From an uncultured Bacteroides sp. (GTDB lineage Bacteria; Bacteroidota; Bacteroidia; Bacteroidales; Bacteroidaceae), in the NCBI RefSeq assembly GCF_959029255.1, contig NZ_CAUFUE010000040.1, forward strand, positions 1 through 35,924: DNA of 35,924 bases, written 5' to 3'. Shown here piece after piece: positions 1 through 8,662 of the stretch. A program made the translations under genes and the position numbers. Position 1 is the first letter of the stretch; the number at the start of each line of letters is the position of its first letter. The notes beneath the pieces are model-generated. The model saw nothing but the letters and a program-made list of their open reading frames with translations. It did not search any database and was not told the DNA's origin.

Positions 1-88
1 GCTGAAAATTAACCTGCACGAGATTAAGATTGACGAGGCGAAGGTTTCCCCGTGGTCGGATACATCGACAAACGTCGACATTGAATAA
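1..88 (+). CDS. C-terminal end of a fimbrillin-like protein (partial)
   Basis: An open frame enters from the left edge (first full codon at base 2) and ends at TAA 86-88. The visible tail is about 28 residues and ends in WSDTSTNVDIE. A Trp followed by a short hydrophilic stretch and a terminal N-x-D-I-E is the usual last strand of Bacteroides fimbrillin-family proteins. The next two genes on the same strand are also fimbrillin-like lipoproteins, so this is probably an upstream subunit of the same pilus operon. The family call rests on a short tail plus context. Confidence 0.55.
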   Translation, partial: LKINLHEIKIDEAKVSPWSDTSTNVDIE

Positions 89-118
89 GGTAAGAAGTAA
101 AATTACCGATAAATCAGG

Positions 119-146
119 CCGGACGGGGTTGAATGTCCCTTTCCGG
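119..146 (+). promoter_or_regulatory. Imperfect hairpin between fimbrillin genes
   Basis: CCGGA (119-123) pairs with TCCGG (142-146) and GGG pairs with CCC (137-139), separated by a small internal loop. It lies between the stop at 88 and the start at 180. No T-run follows, so it could be a weak attenuator or an mRNA-processing stem rather than a full terminator. Confidence 0.3.
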
Positions 147-179
147 TCACCAGGAACAATTGAAAAAAGGAAATAGAAA

Positions 180-1814
180 ATGAATGAAACAAGTATAATA
201 AATAGCATAAAACATCTTCCCGCTGTAGCCATAGGGCTACTGCTTATCGCAGCCTGCACTAAAGAAAACGAAGAGGCGGAAATACGCCCAATGCCTCTTA
301 CTTTTTCATTGGCAGACGTGCAAACCCGTGGTGAAGCACTGACTACGGACAATGTCACTTCTGTGGGGGTATTTGCTTTTTTCTCACAGGGAGAATTTAA
401 TGCAAACACGGCTACCCCCAGCTTTATGTATAACCAAAAAGTGGAAAGAACGGACAATACCAGCCCATGGACTTATTCACCCATCAAATACTGGCCCAAC
501 AATGTAAAAGACAAAATCAGTTTCTTTGCCTATGCACCCCATAGTAATGAAATAACAAACAGTGAATTAACCATGTCCGGTAATACAGACAAAGGTTATC
601 CTTGGCTGACCTTTACCAACACAACGGCGCAAACAGACTTCTTGCTCTCCGAACCTCTAATCAATAAGGACAACACCGAAACCTGCATTAGTTTCAAATT
701 AAAACACGTACTTGCCAAAGTATCATTCTATGTAAAAAATGAGGATACCACACCAGGAAAGAAAATACACTCTTTTAGCGTTCATTCCCGCCAATCGGGT
801 AAATATACTTTCAACGAAACAGGTTTTGTTTATAGCGCAGCAACAACTACCATGAGAGAATATGCCATAACAACGGTTCCGGTGGATATTCCTGAAAACA
901 TCACAGACAAGGTTTTACTGGAAACTCTCTTTATACATCCTGACAAGGAAACGAACTTTTCCTTGACTTATTCCATAAACGGAAACGATGCCAACAAGAT
1001 AGAAATAGCATCTCAAAAAGTTCCTGCCACACCCGATTTGGTTTCAGGGGCAAACATCAATTACACAATTACCATCAACAACGACGGATATACTATCACG
1101 GCTTCCAACGAAAAGGAATGGGCGCAAGGAAGTGAAAACAAGATAACCTATTATGCGGCAGATGACCTCAAAATAGGCGATTATTATTACAGTGACGGCA
1201 CATGGAGCGATGGAGGAGTGCGCACTATTGTGAACGGTGTGGTGCAAGACTACACCCCATCACCGTTAGAATCGGGTAAAACTGTTATCGGCTTAGTGTT
1301 TTATGCAGGCCGCCATCCGCAGGACAACGGGGAGTATAAGGATAAGAATGGAAATTCGATGGAAGTACGCGGATATGTAGTAAACAAAACTGAAGGTACG
1401 GACCGTCATCAAAATGGAGGTGGAACAGACTTTGGTACCTATAAAAGTACAACCGATTTTAACGGTTATTTCAATACGGAGAAATTACAGGCAATTTCTG
1501 CCGGATATAATGATATGATGACTTATGTAAGAAGTCTGACTAACTCGCCCCAAACTACTTCCGGATGGTTTCTGCCGTCAATCGGTCAATTAATTCATAT
1601 TAAGAAAAACTATAAACAGGTAATACTTAAGAGCTTTCAGATATGCGGTGGTGGCATGGGGGCTGGATGGCAGCATTATTACTGGAGTAGCACTGAAGTC
1701 AATGCTAACAGCTCATACAACATCAATTGGGATACAAATGACTGGAATAATCCGGGTGCAAGTGGGAAAACGAAAAACTCCGGAGCTATGGTACGTACAG
1801 TTTTAGCTTTTTAG
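180..1814 (+). CDS. Fimbrillin-like lipoprotein with C-terminal FISUMP/DUF1566-like module
   Basis: This 544-residue protein is probably a cell-surface pilus subunit, perhaps a tip or adhesive one. The N-terminus has a hydrophobic signal ending in a lipobox (LLIAAC, lipid Cys26). A Thr-Arg pair follows at 49-50; in Porphyromonas fimbrillins an Arg here is cut by Arg-gingipain to release the assembly strand. Residues 40-320 look like a Mfa-like/FimA-type beta-rich fimbrillin fold. From about 332 comes a second module (IGDYYYSDG, GLVFYAGRH, GWFLPSIGQ near 461, YYWSSTE near 500), which resembles FISUMP/DUF1566-type C-terminal domains. The start at 180 has a purine-rich AAGGAAA just upstream. The next gene, 33 bases on, is a paralogue. 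The ligand is unknown. Confidence 0.75.
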   Translation: MNETSIINSIKHLPAVAIGLLLIAACTKENEEAEIRPMPLTFSLADVQTRGEALTTDNVTSVGVFAFFSQGEFNANTATPSFMYNQKVERTDNTSPWTYSPIKYWPNNVKDKISFFAYAPHSNEITNSELTMSGNTDKGYPWLTFTNTTAQTDFLLSEPLINKDNTETCISFKLKHVLAKVSFYVKNEDTTPGKKIHSFSVHSRQSGKYTFNETGFVYSAATTTMREYAITTVPVDIPENITDKVLLETLFIHPDKETNFSLTYSINGNDANKIEIASQKVPATPDLVSGANINYTITINNDGYTITASNEKEWAQGSENKITYYAADDLKIGDYYYSDGTWSDGGVRTIVNGVVQDYTPSPLESGKTVIGLVFYAGRHPQDNGEYKDKNGNSMEVRGYVVNKTEGTDRHQNGGGTDFGTYKSTTDFNGYFNTEKLQAISAGYNDMMTYVRSLTNSPQTTSGWFLPSIGQLIHIKKNYKQVILKSFQICGGGMGAGWQHYYWSSTEVNANSSYNINWDTNDWNNPGASGKTKNSGAMVRTVLAF

Positions 1815-1847
1815 TAAAATCACAATAATGACAAAAACACATTAATT

Positions 1848-3362
1848 ATGAAAAGACTATCAGACCTGTTACTGATTTTTTCGATTCTCTGCATATCAGG
1901 ATTGTCCGGTTGTTCTCATGATGAAGATATAACGGAACAGACCGCTAATTTCATCATTGACGTAAAAACAGAAGAATTTACTCCTCAAGCGGCAACCCGT
2001 GTTCCCTTAGAGGAAGGATATAAAACAGTATTTCAAGGGGGCGAACAAATAGGAATCACGGGCGTAAAAAACGGTACTGTCTATCATGGAATGGATAATG
2101 TGCCTTTCACTTATGATGCAACTGCAAATACATGGAAACCCACGAACAGTAGCATTCTTCCACAACTCTATTATTATCCCGATGTCACTTATATTGCCTA
2201 TTATCCATACAATACGGGCATGAACGGCAAGAAAAGCGAACAGGAAATTATAGACGCTTTCACTCCACAAACAGACCAATCTACTTATGCCCAGTATACT
2301 GCTTCGGACTTAATGACAAGCACAGGAATTGTTTCCGGAAGCAACGGAGCATATACCATCTCATTTAAGTTGGAACATCGCATGTCATTGATTATTGTGA
2401 AGGCAAAAGGAAAACAATGCGTTACTACAAGCAGCTATGAATATTCAACATTGCCTTTCGATTTCAGTTTTAAACTGAATGATACGGTACTGCCAGGTTA
2501 TGAATCCGGCATCGGGACACACTGCTTTATTGTTAGTCCGGCCGATGCTTCACAAAAAATAAGCGTCAGCTTCCAATCTCTTCCCAGCATTCCTGTTTCC
2601 TACGAAACGACCTATACGAACTTGGCAGCCGGTAAATACTACAGCCTTAATTTTGACAATGAAGGAGGGATAGCGACAATACGAGACTTACAAGTGGGAG
2701 ACTATTTCTATAGCGACGGAAGTATTATGCCACAAGAGATCTCTGATCCGCCTTCCAAAAAAGACTGTATCGGCCTCGTGTTTAATGTAGGCAAGCATGC
2801 TTCAGACAGCGGAACTTATACGGATAAAAGTGGTGCAGGAATGGACGTGCATGGATATGTGATTGTGGCTGCTCCCAATGTCTATAGTTGTGCTTGGGGA
2901 AGTCAAGAAACAGATCGTCCGGATGGAGTGGGAACGTCGAAAAATAGCTCTGATTTCATGGGATATGATAATACTCAGAAAATAAAAGCTAAAGCACTAA
3001 CAAAGAATCCGAGTGCGACCGCAACGTCCGGATTGTCAACCGATGGAACAGATAATTATCCGGCAACTTATTATGCCATATTTAAATTCGAGGAAGACTG
3101 CCCCACTCCTCAAGGAAGTAGTGGATGGTTTCTGCCATCCATGGGGCAAGTGCAAGCTGTGTATTCTCTGAAAACCAAATTAACAGAAAAATTGATTAAA
3201 CTTAATAAAAACACACTGTTTAATGACCGATATTCATGGACAAGCACCGAGACAGGAAGCACAGGTCAACACTGTTATGGATACAATCTTAATACTGGAA
3301 GATTAAATCCTGCCGGAAAAGGAGCCGGATGGTATTCTCCCATTGCTATATTGGCATTTTGA
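1848..3362 (+). CDS. Fimbrillin-like lipoprotein, paralogue of the preceding gene
   Basis: This 504-residue protein has the same architecture as its neighbour: a signal peptide with lipobox (GLSGC, Cys22), a Thr-Arg site at 50-51, a beta-rich fimbrillin-like half (to about 275), then the C-terminal module with VGDYFYSDG (about 283), GLVFNVGKH, GWFLPSMGQ (about 426), YSWTSTE (about 463) and an ILAF terminus. The preceding protein ends in VLAF. The middle regions are diverged, so this is an old duplication rather than a recent copy. It is probably co-transcribed with the upstream gene (33-base gap). A surface pilus tip or accessory subunit is inferred from family and context. Confidence 0.75.
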   Translation: MKRLSDLLLIFSILCISGLSGCSHDEDITEQTANFIIDVKTEEFTPQAATRVPLEEGYKTVFQGGEQIGITGVKNGTVYHGMDNVPFTYDATANTWKPTNSSILPQLYYYPDVTYIAYYPYNTGMNGKKSEQEIIDAFTPQTDQSTYAQYTASDLMTSTGIVSGSNGAYTISFKLEHRMSLIIVKAKGKQCVTTSSYEYSTLPFDFSFKLNDTVLPGYESGIGTHCFIVSPADASQKISVSFQSLPSIPVSYETTYTNLAAGKYYSLNFDNEGGIATIRDLQVGDYFYSDGSIMPQEISDPPSKKDCIGLVFNVGKHASDSGTYTDKSGAGMDVHGYVIVAAPNVYSCAWGSQETDRPDGVGTSKNSSDFMGYDNTQKIKAKALTKNPSATATSGLSTDGTDNYPATYYAIFKFEEDCPTPQGSSGWFLPSMGQVQAVYSLKTKLTEKLIKLNKNTLFNDRYSWTSTETGSTGQHCYGYNLNTGRLNPAGKGAGWYSPIAILAF

Positions 3363-3383
3363 GTGTCTTCACTGTCCGTCAAA

Positions 3384-3450
3384 TATGTTATCACAAATGC
3401 CCGGAAGATAATTAAGAAAATATCTTCTTTGAATCATCTGTGATAACATA
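3384..3450. terminator. Nested inverted repeat between convergent genes
   Basis: TATGTTATCACA (3384-3395) and TGTGATAACATA (3439-3450) form a perfect 12-bp inverted repeat. Inside it, GAAGATA (3404-3410) pairs with TATCTTC (3421-3427). The structure sits between the end of the fimbrillin-like gene and the end of the convergent AraC-type gene, so a bidirectional transcription stop is the simplest reading. It lacks a clear U-tract, and the outer arms also look like an operator. Confidence 0.5.
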
Positions 3451-3486
3451 CTTGCTTCAACAGAGGAAACACATTAAATGGAACCC

Positions 3487-4317
3487 TTATTTTACTCCAT
3501 CCTGTTTTGAATAACCAGTGGGACACACACCATGGATTCTTTTGAATACCTTCCCGAAGTATTTAGCATCATAAAATCCAAGCATATCCGCTATTTCTGT
3601 AACATTATACCGTCCGGAAGTCAACATTATTTTTGCTGTATCCATTTTGTAAGTTAACATGTATTCCGTAGGAGTTTTCCCCGTAAGTTCCTTCATCTTG
3701 GCAGAAAAAGTTGTACGACACATGTTCATATCCGAACAAAGCATGTCTACTGTATACTTTTCCGTTGAAAGATTTTCCTCCAACAGTTCACGAACCTGAA
3801 TTATAAACATCAGGTCATCACCTACATTTTCTACTATCCCAGGAAGTATGTGTATTGTATCCATCAGTGTATGGCGCAGTTGTTCGCGATAGAAGATATA
3901 CCGATCGATAAGCATGTGCATGTCAGCCTTGAACTTATTGATATCGACCGTACGCAATTCAAGCCTGTCAGCACCGCTTTTCGCATGCGAAAGATAACTT
4001 CCATTATCGCAGCTTTCTAAAAGAAGAACAATGGGAATACAGGCTATTGCTTCATCGACCCTGATTTGTGAGCAAAGTTCGTCTCCACAAGTTCCGTTTA
4101 CATGTGCATCTATGATGATTGCGTCCGGTTTTTCTTTTAAGGAAGCAAGCGTCGGCAAATCGAGAGTTTCACCAATGGACGTGTTGAACTCTCCGGAGAA
4201 GGCAGACAGAAGGCGATATCCAAGTATCTTGTCCGCCATTATCAAAAGAATGTTAGGCTTACCGGCATGACGAGGCGCCATGAGACTCAGTAGTGAGTTC
4301 AAATAAAGTGTTTTCAT
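3487..4317 (-). CDS. AraC-family regulator with degenerate receiver-like N-terminal domain
   Basis: This 276-residue protein probably binds DNA in the cytoplasm. Residues 21-140 follow a response-regulator receiver pattern (NILLIMADK, then DAIIID with a candidate phospho-acceptor Asp70). The acidic pair is reduced to one Asp (29), the usual Thr/Ser after strand 4 is replaced in LLLES, and the conserved Lys is not evident. Residues 165-270 are an AraC-type double helix-turn-helix (YTVDMLCSDMNMCRTTF, then VTEIADMLGFYDAKYFGKVFK and the closing CPTGY). It resembles the output half of Bacteroides hybrid two-component systems without sensor or kinase. It is convergent with the fimbrillin-like operon and divergent from the ATPase gene, so either could be a target. 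Phosphorylation-independent action is inferred. Confidence 0.82.
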   Translation of the reverse strand: MKTLYLNSLLSLMAPRHAGKPNILLIMADKILGYRLLSAFSGEFNTSIGETLDLPTLASLKEKPDAIIIDAHVNGTCGDELCSQIRVDEAIACIPIVLLLESCDNGSYLSHAKSGADRLELRTVDINKFKADMHMLIDRYIFYREQLRHTLMDTIHILPGIVENVGDDLMFIIQVRELLEENLSTEKYTVDMLCSDMNMCRTTFSAKMKELTGKTPTEYMLTYKMDTAKIMLTSGRYNVTEIADMLGFYDAKYFGKVFKRIHGVCPTGYSKQDGVK

Positions 4318-4400
4318 AGTGAGATATTTTTTAAATTAATAAACAGCTCAAACTAAATAAAAACATAGCTCCTTGGCATACCGGAAAAGGAAATAATGAT

Positions 4401-4408
4401 TATCTTTG
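4401..4408 (+). promoter_or_regulatory. Bacteroides -7 promoter element (TATCTTTG)
   Basis: TATCTTTG is a perfect match to the Bacteroides sigma-AB -7 consensus TAnnTTTG. It lies 28 bases before the ATG of the ATPase gene. A TTGG at 4373-4376 is a possible -33 element, though the spacing is slightly long. Confidence 0.65.
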
Positions 4409-4436
4409 TTCTATTATCATAGAAAAGTGAAAGAAT

Positions 4437-5990
4437 ATGAGCAACAAGATTTATCCTATCGGCATACAGAACTTCGAAAAGCTTCGTAGAATGGGCTATT
4501 TTTACGTTGATAAGACCGCGTTGGTTTATCAATTGGTAAAGACGGGGAGCTACTATTTCCTGAGCCGTCCGCGTCGTTTCGGCAAAAGTTTGCTGATATC
4601 TACTTTCGAGGCTTATTTCCAGGGAAAAAAAGAGCTTTTTGAGGGCTTGGCGGTGGAGAAACTGGAAAAAGACTGGATAAAACATCCTATTCTTCATCTG
4701 GACTTGAATATAGAAAAGTATGACACGGCTGAAAGCCTGGATAAGATTCTGAATAGGCATCTTGTGGAATGGGAAAAACTTTACGGCAGTGAGCCTGCTG
4801 AAACCTCCTTTTCCCTTCGCTTTGCAGGAATAATCAAGCGTGCTTGCGAGCAGACGGGACAAGGGGTCGTCATTCTTGTTGATGAGTACGACAAACCCAT
4901 GTTGCAAGCTATCGGTAACGAAGCGTTGCAGAAGGAATTCCGCAACACGCTCAAACCTTTCTACGGCGTACTGAAGACCATGGATGGCTGCATCCGGTTC
5001 GCTTTCCTCACGGGAGTCACCAAGTTCGGAAAGGTCAGTGTGTTCAGCGACTTGAACAATCTGAATGACATCTCGATGTGGAACAAATATATTGATATCT
5101 GCGGTGTCAGTGAGAAGGAATTACATGAAAACCTGGAAGCAGAGATGTATGAGTTTGCCAAAGCCCAAGGCACGACGTATGAACAATTCTGCAATAAGCT
5201 GCGCGAATATTACGACGGTTACCACTTTACGCATAACTCCATCGGCATGTACAATCCATTTAGCTTGCTCAACGCTTTTGACCGTAAGGAGTTCGGCAGC
5301 TATTGGTTTGAGACCGGAACCCCTACTTACTTGGTAAAACTGCTGAAGAAATACCATTATGACCTGGAGCGTATGGCTGACGAAGAAACCGACGCCCAAG
5401 TGCTGAATAGTATTGACTCCGAATCAACCAATCCCATTCCGGTGATTTATCAAAGCGGATATCTCACTATTAAGGGGTATGATGAGCGCTTCGGCATTTA
5501 CACGTTAGGTTTTCCTAACCGTGAGGTGGAAGAAGGCTTTGTCCGTTTCCTGTTACCTTTCTATGCCAATACCAATAAGGTGGAAGCTCCTTTTGAAATA
5601 CAGAGATTTGTTCGGGAAGTTGAATCCGGTGATTACGGTTCTTTCTTCCGCCGCCTTCAAAGCTTCTTTGCCGATACCCCCTACGAACTGGTTCGTGACC
5701 TGGAACTACATTATCAGAATGTCCTGTTCATCGTCTTCAAGTTGATGGGCTTTTATACAAAAGTGGAGTATCATACGAGTGAAGGCCGTGTCGACCTTGT
5801 TTTGCAGACTGACAAATACATCTATGTGATGGAGTTCAAACTGAATGGAACGGCGGAGGAAGCCTTGCAACAGATTAATGACAAACACTATGCACAGCCT
5901 TTTGAAGCTGATGGACGCCAACTCTTCAAAATCGGTATGAACTTCAGCTCCAAAACGCATAATATTGAACGGTGGATAGTAGAAGAATAA
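4437..5990 (+). CDS. AAA-ATPase-like / PD-(D/E)XK nuclease-superfamily protein (DUF1703 type)
   Basis: This 517-residue protein belongs to a family (AAA-ATPase-like plus PDDEXK_9 domains) that is expanded in Bacteroidetes; its cellular role is not established. The N-terminus (PIGIQNFEKLRRMGYFYVDKT) is typical. The family's unusual Walker A is SRPRRFGKS at 43-51, and Walker B is VVILVDEYDKPM near 143-154. The C-terminal part carries a PD-(D/E)XK-like core, GRVDLVL followed by YVMEFKLNG (about 450-472), so the putative catalytic residues are kept. The length is full for the family. The gene is a single unit with its own promoter and ends four bases from the convergent lysA. Nuclease activity is inferred from motifs only. 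Confidence 0.88.
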   Translation: MSNKIYPIGIQNFEKLRRMGYFYVDKTALVYQLVKTGSYYFLSRPRRFGKSLLISTFEAYFQGKKELFEGLAVEKLEKDWIKHPILHLDLNIEKYDTAESLDKILNRHLVEWEKLYGSEPAETSFSLRFAGIIKRACEQTGQGVVILVDEYDKPMLQAIGNEALQKEFRNTLKPFYGVLKTMDGCIRFAFLTGVTKFGKVSVFSDLNNLNDISMWNKYIDICGVSEKELHENLEAEMYEFAKAQGTTYEQFCNKLREYYDGYHFTHNSIGMYNPFSLLNAFDRKEFGSYWFETGTPTYLVKLLKKYHYDLERMADEETDAQVLNSIDSESTNPIPVIYQSGYLTIKGYDERFGIYTLGFPNREVEEGFVRFLLPFYANTNKVEAPFEIQRFVREVESGDYGSFFRRLQSFFADTPYELVRDLELHYQNVLFIVFKLMGFYTKVEYHTSEGRVDLVLQTDKYIYVMEFKLNGTAEEALQQINDKHYAQPFEADGRQLFKIGMNFSSKTHNIERWIVEE

Positions 5991-5993
5991 GAA

Positions 5994-7154
5994 TTACACC
6001 AATTCTTCCGAAGTATATCCTTGCGGCAGTTCGCGGCAATTATAACCAGAGGCCATAATTTCACCGTATGCACCAGCGGAACGAAGGGCGATGAGGTCAC
6101 CACGCTGTACGGCGTTCAAGTCGACAGCTTTACCAAAAACATCGGAAGACTCGCAAATAGGGCCTACAACATCATAGGTCTGTACCGGAGCATCGGAAGT
6201 GATATTCTCTATCTTATGGAATGCCTGATAGAGGGCAGGACGGATTAGGTCGGTCATGCCGGCATCAAGAATGGCGAATTGCTTGTTGGCGCCCTGCTTC
6301 ACATAGAGTACACGTGAAATGAGAGAACCACACTGCCCCACCACCGCACGTCCCAGTTCGAAGTGTAGCGTCTGGTAAGAACGCAACTTCAAGTGTTCGG
6401 CATAGGTAGAAAAGTATTTCTTGAAATCGGGAATAGCCTGACGATTGGGATGGGCATAATCAATACCAAGCCCACCGCCGACATTAATATGTTCGACGCG
6501 GATGCGGCGTGCTTCGAGTTTGCTTTGCAACTCGTTGACGCGATTGCACAAGGCTACAAAATCACCCATATCGAGGATTTGGGAACCAATGTGGAAGTGC
6601 AGACCGATAAACTTGACGTTCTTCATCTCCTGGGCCACATCGATGACGTGGTCAATATCTTGCATACTGATGCCGAACTTATTTTCCGCCAACCCGGTAG
6701 TGATGTTGGCATGGGTATGGGCACCTACATTGGGGTTGATGCGGAAAGCGACATTGGCAACTTTACCCTTGGCGGCTGCAAGTTCGTTAATGATTTCGAG
6801 TTCAGGGATAGACTCGACATTGAAACAGAAGATGTCGTAGTCCAAGCCTAAGTTTATTTCCCAATCTGCTTTACCTACCCCGGCAAACACGACTTTTCCG
6901 GCAGGAAAACCGGCTTTGATGGCTGCACGTATTTCTCCACCGCTCACGCAATCGGCACCTAAACCGTTCTCACGAATGATGGTAAGCACCTTGGGATTGG
7001 CATTGGCCTTAACGGCATAATGCACCGAATAATTTTCATACTTCGCAACCTCGGTACGGATACAGGAAAGTGTATCGCGCAATACCTTCGTATCATAATA
7101 ATAGAAAGGGGTGCGCAGTTCACGGAATTTATTGATAGGGAATGTTCCTTTCAT
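5994..7154 (-). CDS. lysA: Diaminopimelate decarboxylase
   Basis: This 386-residue PLP enzyme catalyses the last step of lysine synthesis, meso-diaminopimelate to L-lysine plus CO2. The PLP lysine is in YAVKANANP (Lys49). The glycine-rich phosphate loop GGGLGIDY lies near 226, and the active-site cysteine motif CESSDVFG near 332. The length is slightly short of the usual 400-420 but both barrel and C-terminal beta domains are present. It follows lysC in the same direction after a 153-base gap containing an inverted repeat, so it may be the last gene of the long biosynthetic operon or be partly uncoupled by that stem. Confidence 0.95.
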   Translation of the reverse strand: MKGTFPINKFRELRTPFYYYDTKVLRDTLSCIRTEVAKYENYSVHYAVKANANPKVLTIIRENGLGADCVSGGEIRAAIKAGFPAGKVVFAGVGKADWEINLGLDYDIFCFNVESIPELEIINELAAAKGKVANVAFRINPNVGAHTHANITTGLAENKFGISMQDIDHVIDVAQEMKNVKFIGLHFHIGSQILDMGDFVALCNRVNELQSKLEARRIRVEHINVGGGLGIDYAHPNRQAIPDFKKYFSTYAEHLKLRSYQTLHFELGRAVVGQCGSLISRVLYVKQGANKQFAILDAGMTDLIRPALYQAFHKIENITSDAPVQTYDVVGPICESSDVFGKAVDLNAVQRGDLIALRSAGAYGEIMASGYNCRELPQGYTSEELV

Positions 7155-7227
7155 ATAATAGTATGTAATCTTTGTTTAGTGAAAAAGAGTGCGGAGGAAG
7201 TTGTTCATAATTTCTTTCAGGCACGAA

Positions 7228-7280
7228 TTACACGGATTTCACGGATAAAGAATAAAAAAGAATCCGTAAAATCCATGTAA
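7228..7280 (-). repeat. Imperfect inverted repeat in the lysC-lysA gap
   Basis: An arm at 7228-7246 (TTACACGGATTTCACGGAT) is complementary, with two mismatches, to 7262-7280. The loop between them is A-rich. It belongs to the same GGATT/CCGTAAAATCC type of intergenic palindrome seen elsewhere in Bacteroides genomes and could act as a partial terminator or an mRNA stabiliser between lysC and lysA. Confidence 0.65.
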
Positions 7281-7307
7281 GCCATGCTTAGAATTATTAA
7301 GATTTTA

Positions 7308-8627
7308 TTATTGCTCGTTGAACAGTGCATCGCTCAGCGACTGCAACGCCACCTTCTTATCGCATTCGCGAATCAGGAAGGAAATGTTGTAGTTGCTACC
7401 GCCGAAAGATATCATACGCACAGGTATATTGCGCATGGCATCGAGCGCCTTAGCTTCAAAACCGACGTTTTCCCATTCAAGATCGCCTACGACACAAATG
7501 ATACACATGTCTTTATCTACTGTGACAGTGCCGTACTTCTTCAGGTCATCCAAAATCTCATTTAGATGCTTGGTGTTATCAATAGATACGGATACACCTA
7601 CCTCGGAAGTACAAATCATGTCGATGGAGGTCTGATAGCTTTCAAAGATTTCAAACACCTTACGCAAGAAGCCATGAGCCAGCAACATCCGGCTGGACTT
7701 AATCTTGATGGCGGTAATATTTTCTTTAGCGGCCACTGCCTTGATTTTCCCTTTCTCGGTATCGTTTGAAATCAATGTGCCCGGAGCTTTGGGATCCATG
7801 GTATTGAGTAAACGTACAGGGATGTTAGCGTATTTGGCTGGCTGGATACAGGTGGGATGCAGGATTTTTGCACCGAAGTATGCCAACTCTGCCGCTTCTT
7901 CAAAATGAAGATGACGTACGGGAGCTGTCTTATCTACAATACGCGGGTCGTTGTTGTGCATACCATCGATGTCTGTCCAAATCTGGATTTCGGAAGCATT
8001 GATTGCCGCACCAATCAAAGAAGCGGTATAGTCGCTGCCACCACGTTGCAGATTATCTATTTCTCCGTATGCATTACGGCAGATGTATCCTTGCGTGATG
8101 TAGATATCGGCATCGGGATGCAGCTCAAGCTGAACCTGAAGTTTATCCTTGATATATACAGGATCGGGCTCGGCGTTCTTGTCTGTACGCATGTACTCCA
8201 AAGCCGGAAGCAAGATTGACTTCACACCGCATTCCTGCAAATAGTAGTTCATCATAGCGGTTGATATCAACTCGCCCTGTGCCAATACAACTTTCTCTTC
8301 GAACAGTGTGAAGAGGTCTTTGGTATAAGAACGGATATAGTCAAAATGAGATTTGATAAGTTCCAAACCTTTCTGTTTATACTCCGGCGTAGCATAGAGT
8401 TCATCAACGTGCTGGCGGTATTTGGTCTCCAGCTTATTGATAATCTCGTTGGCACCTTCCGGATTTTTCTTGTACAGATAGTCCGAAATCTCAACCAATG
8501 TGTTTGTGGTACCCGACATGGCAGAGAGAACCACAATCTTACGTTCACCATCGGTAATCAATTTGGCCACTTCCTTCATTCGCTGAGCCGAACCTACTGA
8601 AGTACCTCCAAACTTTAAAACTTTCAT
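7308..8627 (-). CDS. lysC: Aspartate kinase (monofunctional)
   Basis: This 439-residue protein catalyses ATP plus L-aspartate to 4-phospho-aspartate, the first step to lysine, diaminopimelate, threonine and methionine. The N-terminal kinase motif KFGGTSVGSAQRM (residues 4-16) and the substrate/nucleotide segment with GGSDYTASLIGAA and WTDIDGM (about 196-222) are intact. The C-terminal part, from about residue 300, has tandem ACT domains (ITAIKIKSSRMLLAHGFLRKVF, then the VTVDKDMCIICVVGD segment), so allosteric feedback by an amino acid is likely. There is no homoserine dehydrogenase fusion. It sits 35 bases after ftsE and before lysA, fitting a lysine/cell-wall precursor role. Confidence 0.95.
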   Translation of the reverse strand: MKVLKFGGTSVGSAQRMKEVAKLITDGERKIVVLSAMSGTTNTLVEISDYLYKKNPEGANEIINKLETKYRQHVDELYATPEYKQKGLELIKSHFDYIRSYTKDLFTLFEEKVVLAQGELISTAMMNYYLQECGVKSILLPALEYMRTDKNAEPDPVYIKDKLQVQLELHPDADIYITQGYICRNAYGEIDNLQRGGSDYTASLIGAAINASEIQIWTDIDGMHNNDPRIVDKTAPVRHLHFEEAAELAYFGAKILHPTCIQPAKYANIPVRLLNTMDPKAPGTLISNDTEKGKIKAVAAKENITAIKIKSSRMLLAHGFLRKVFEIFESYQTSIDMICTSEVGVSVSIDNTKHLNEILDDLKKYGTVTVDKDMCIICVVGDLEWENVGFEAKALDAMRNIPVRMISFGGSNYNISFLIRECDKKVALQSLSDALFNEQ

Positions 8628-8662
8628 TTTCGTTCCTGTATTAAAATGTTATATAAATTTAT

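Noticed and set aside
4353..4907. 184-residue frame opposite the AAA-ATPase gene
   Set aside because: It is entirely antisense to a well-supported gene, has low-complexity composition and covers its promoter.
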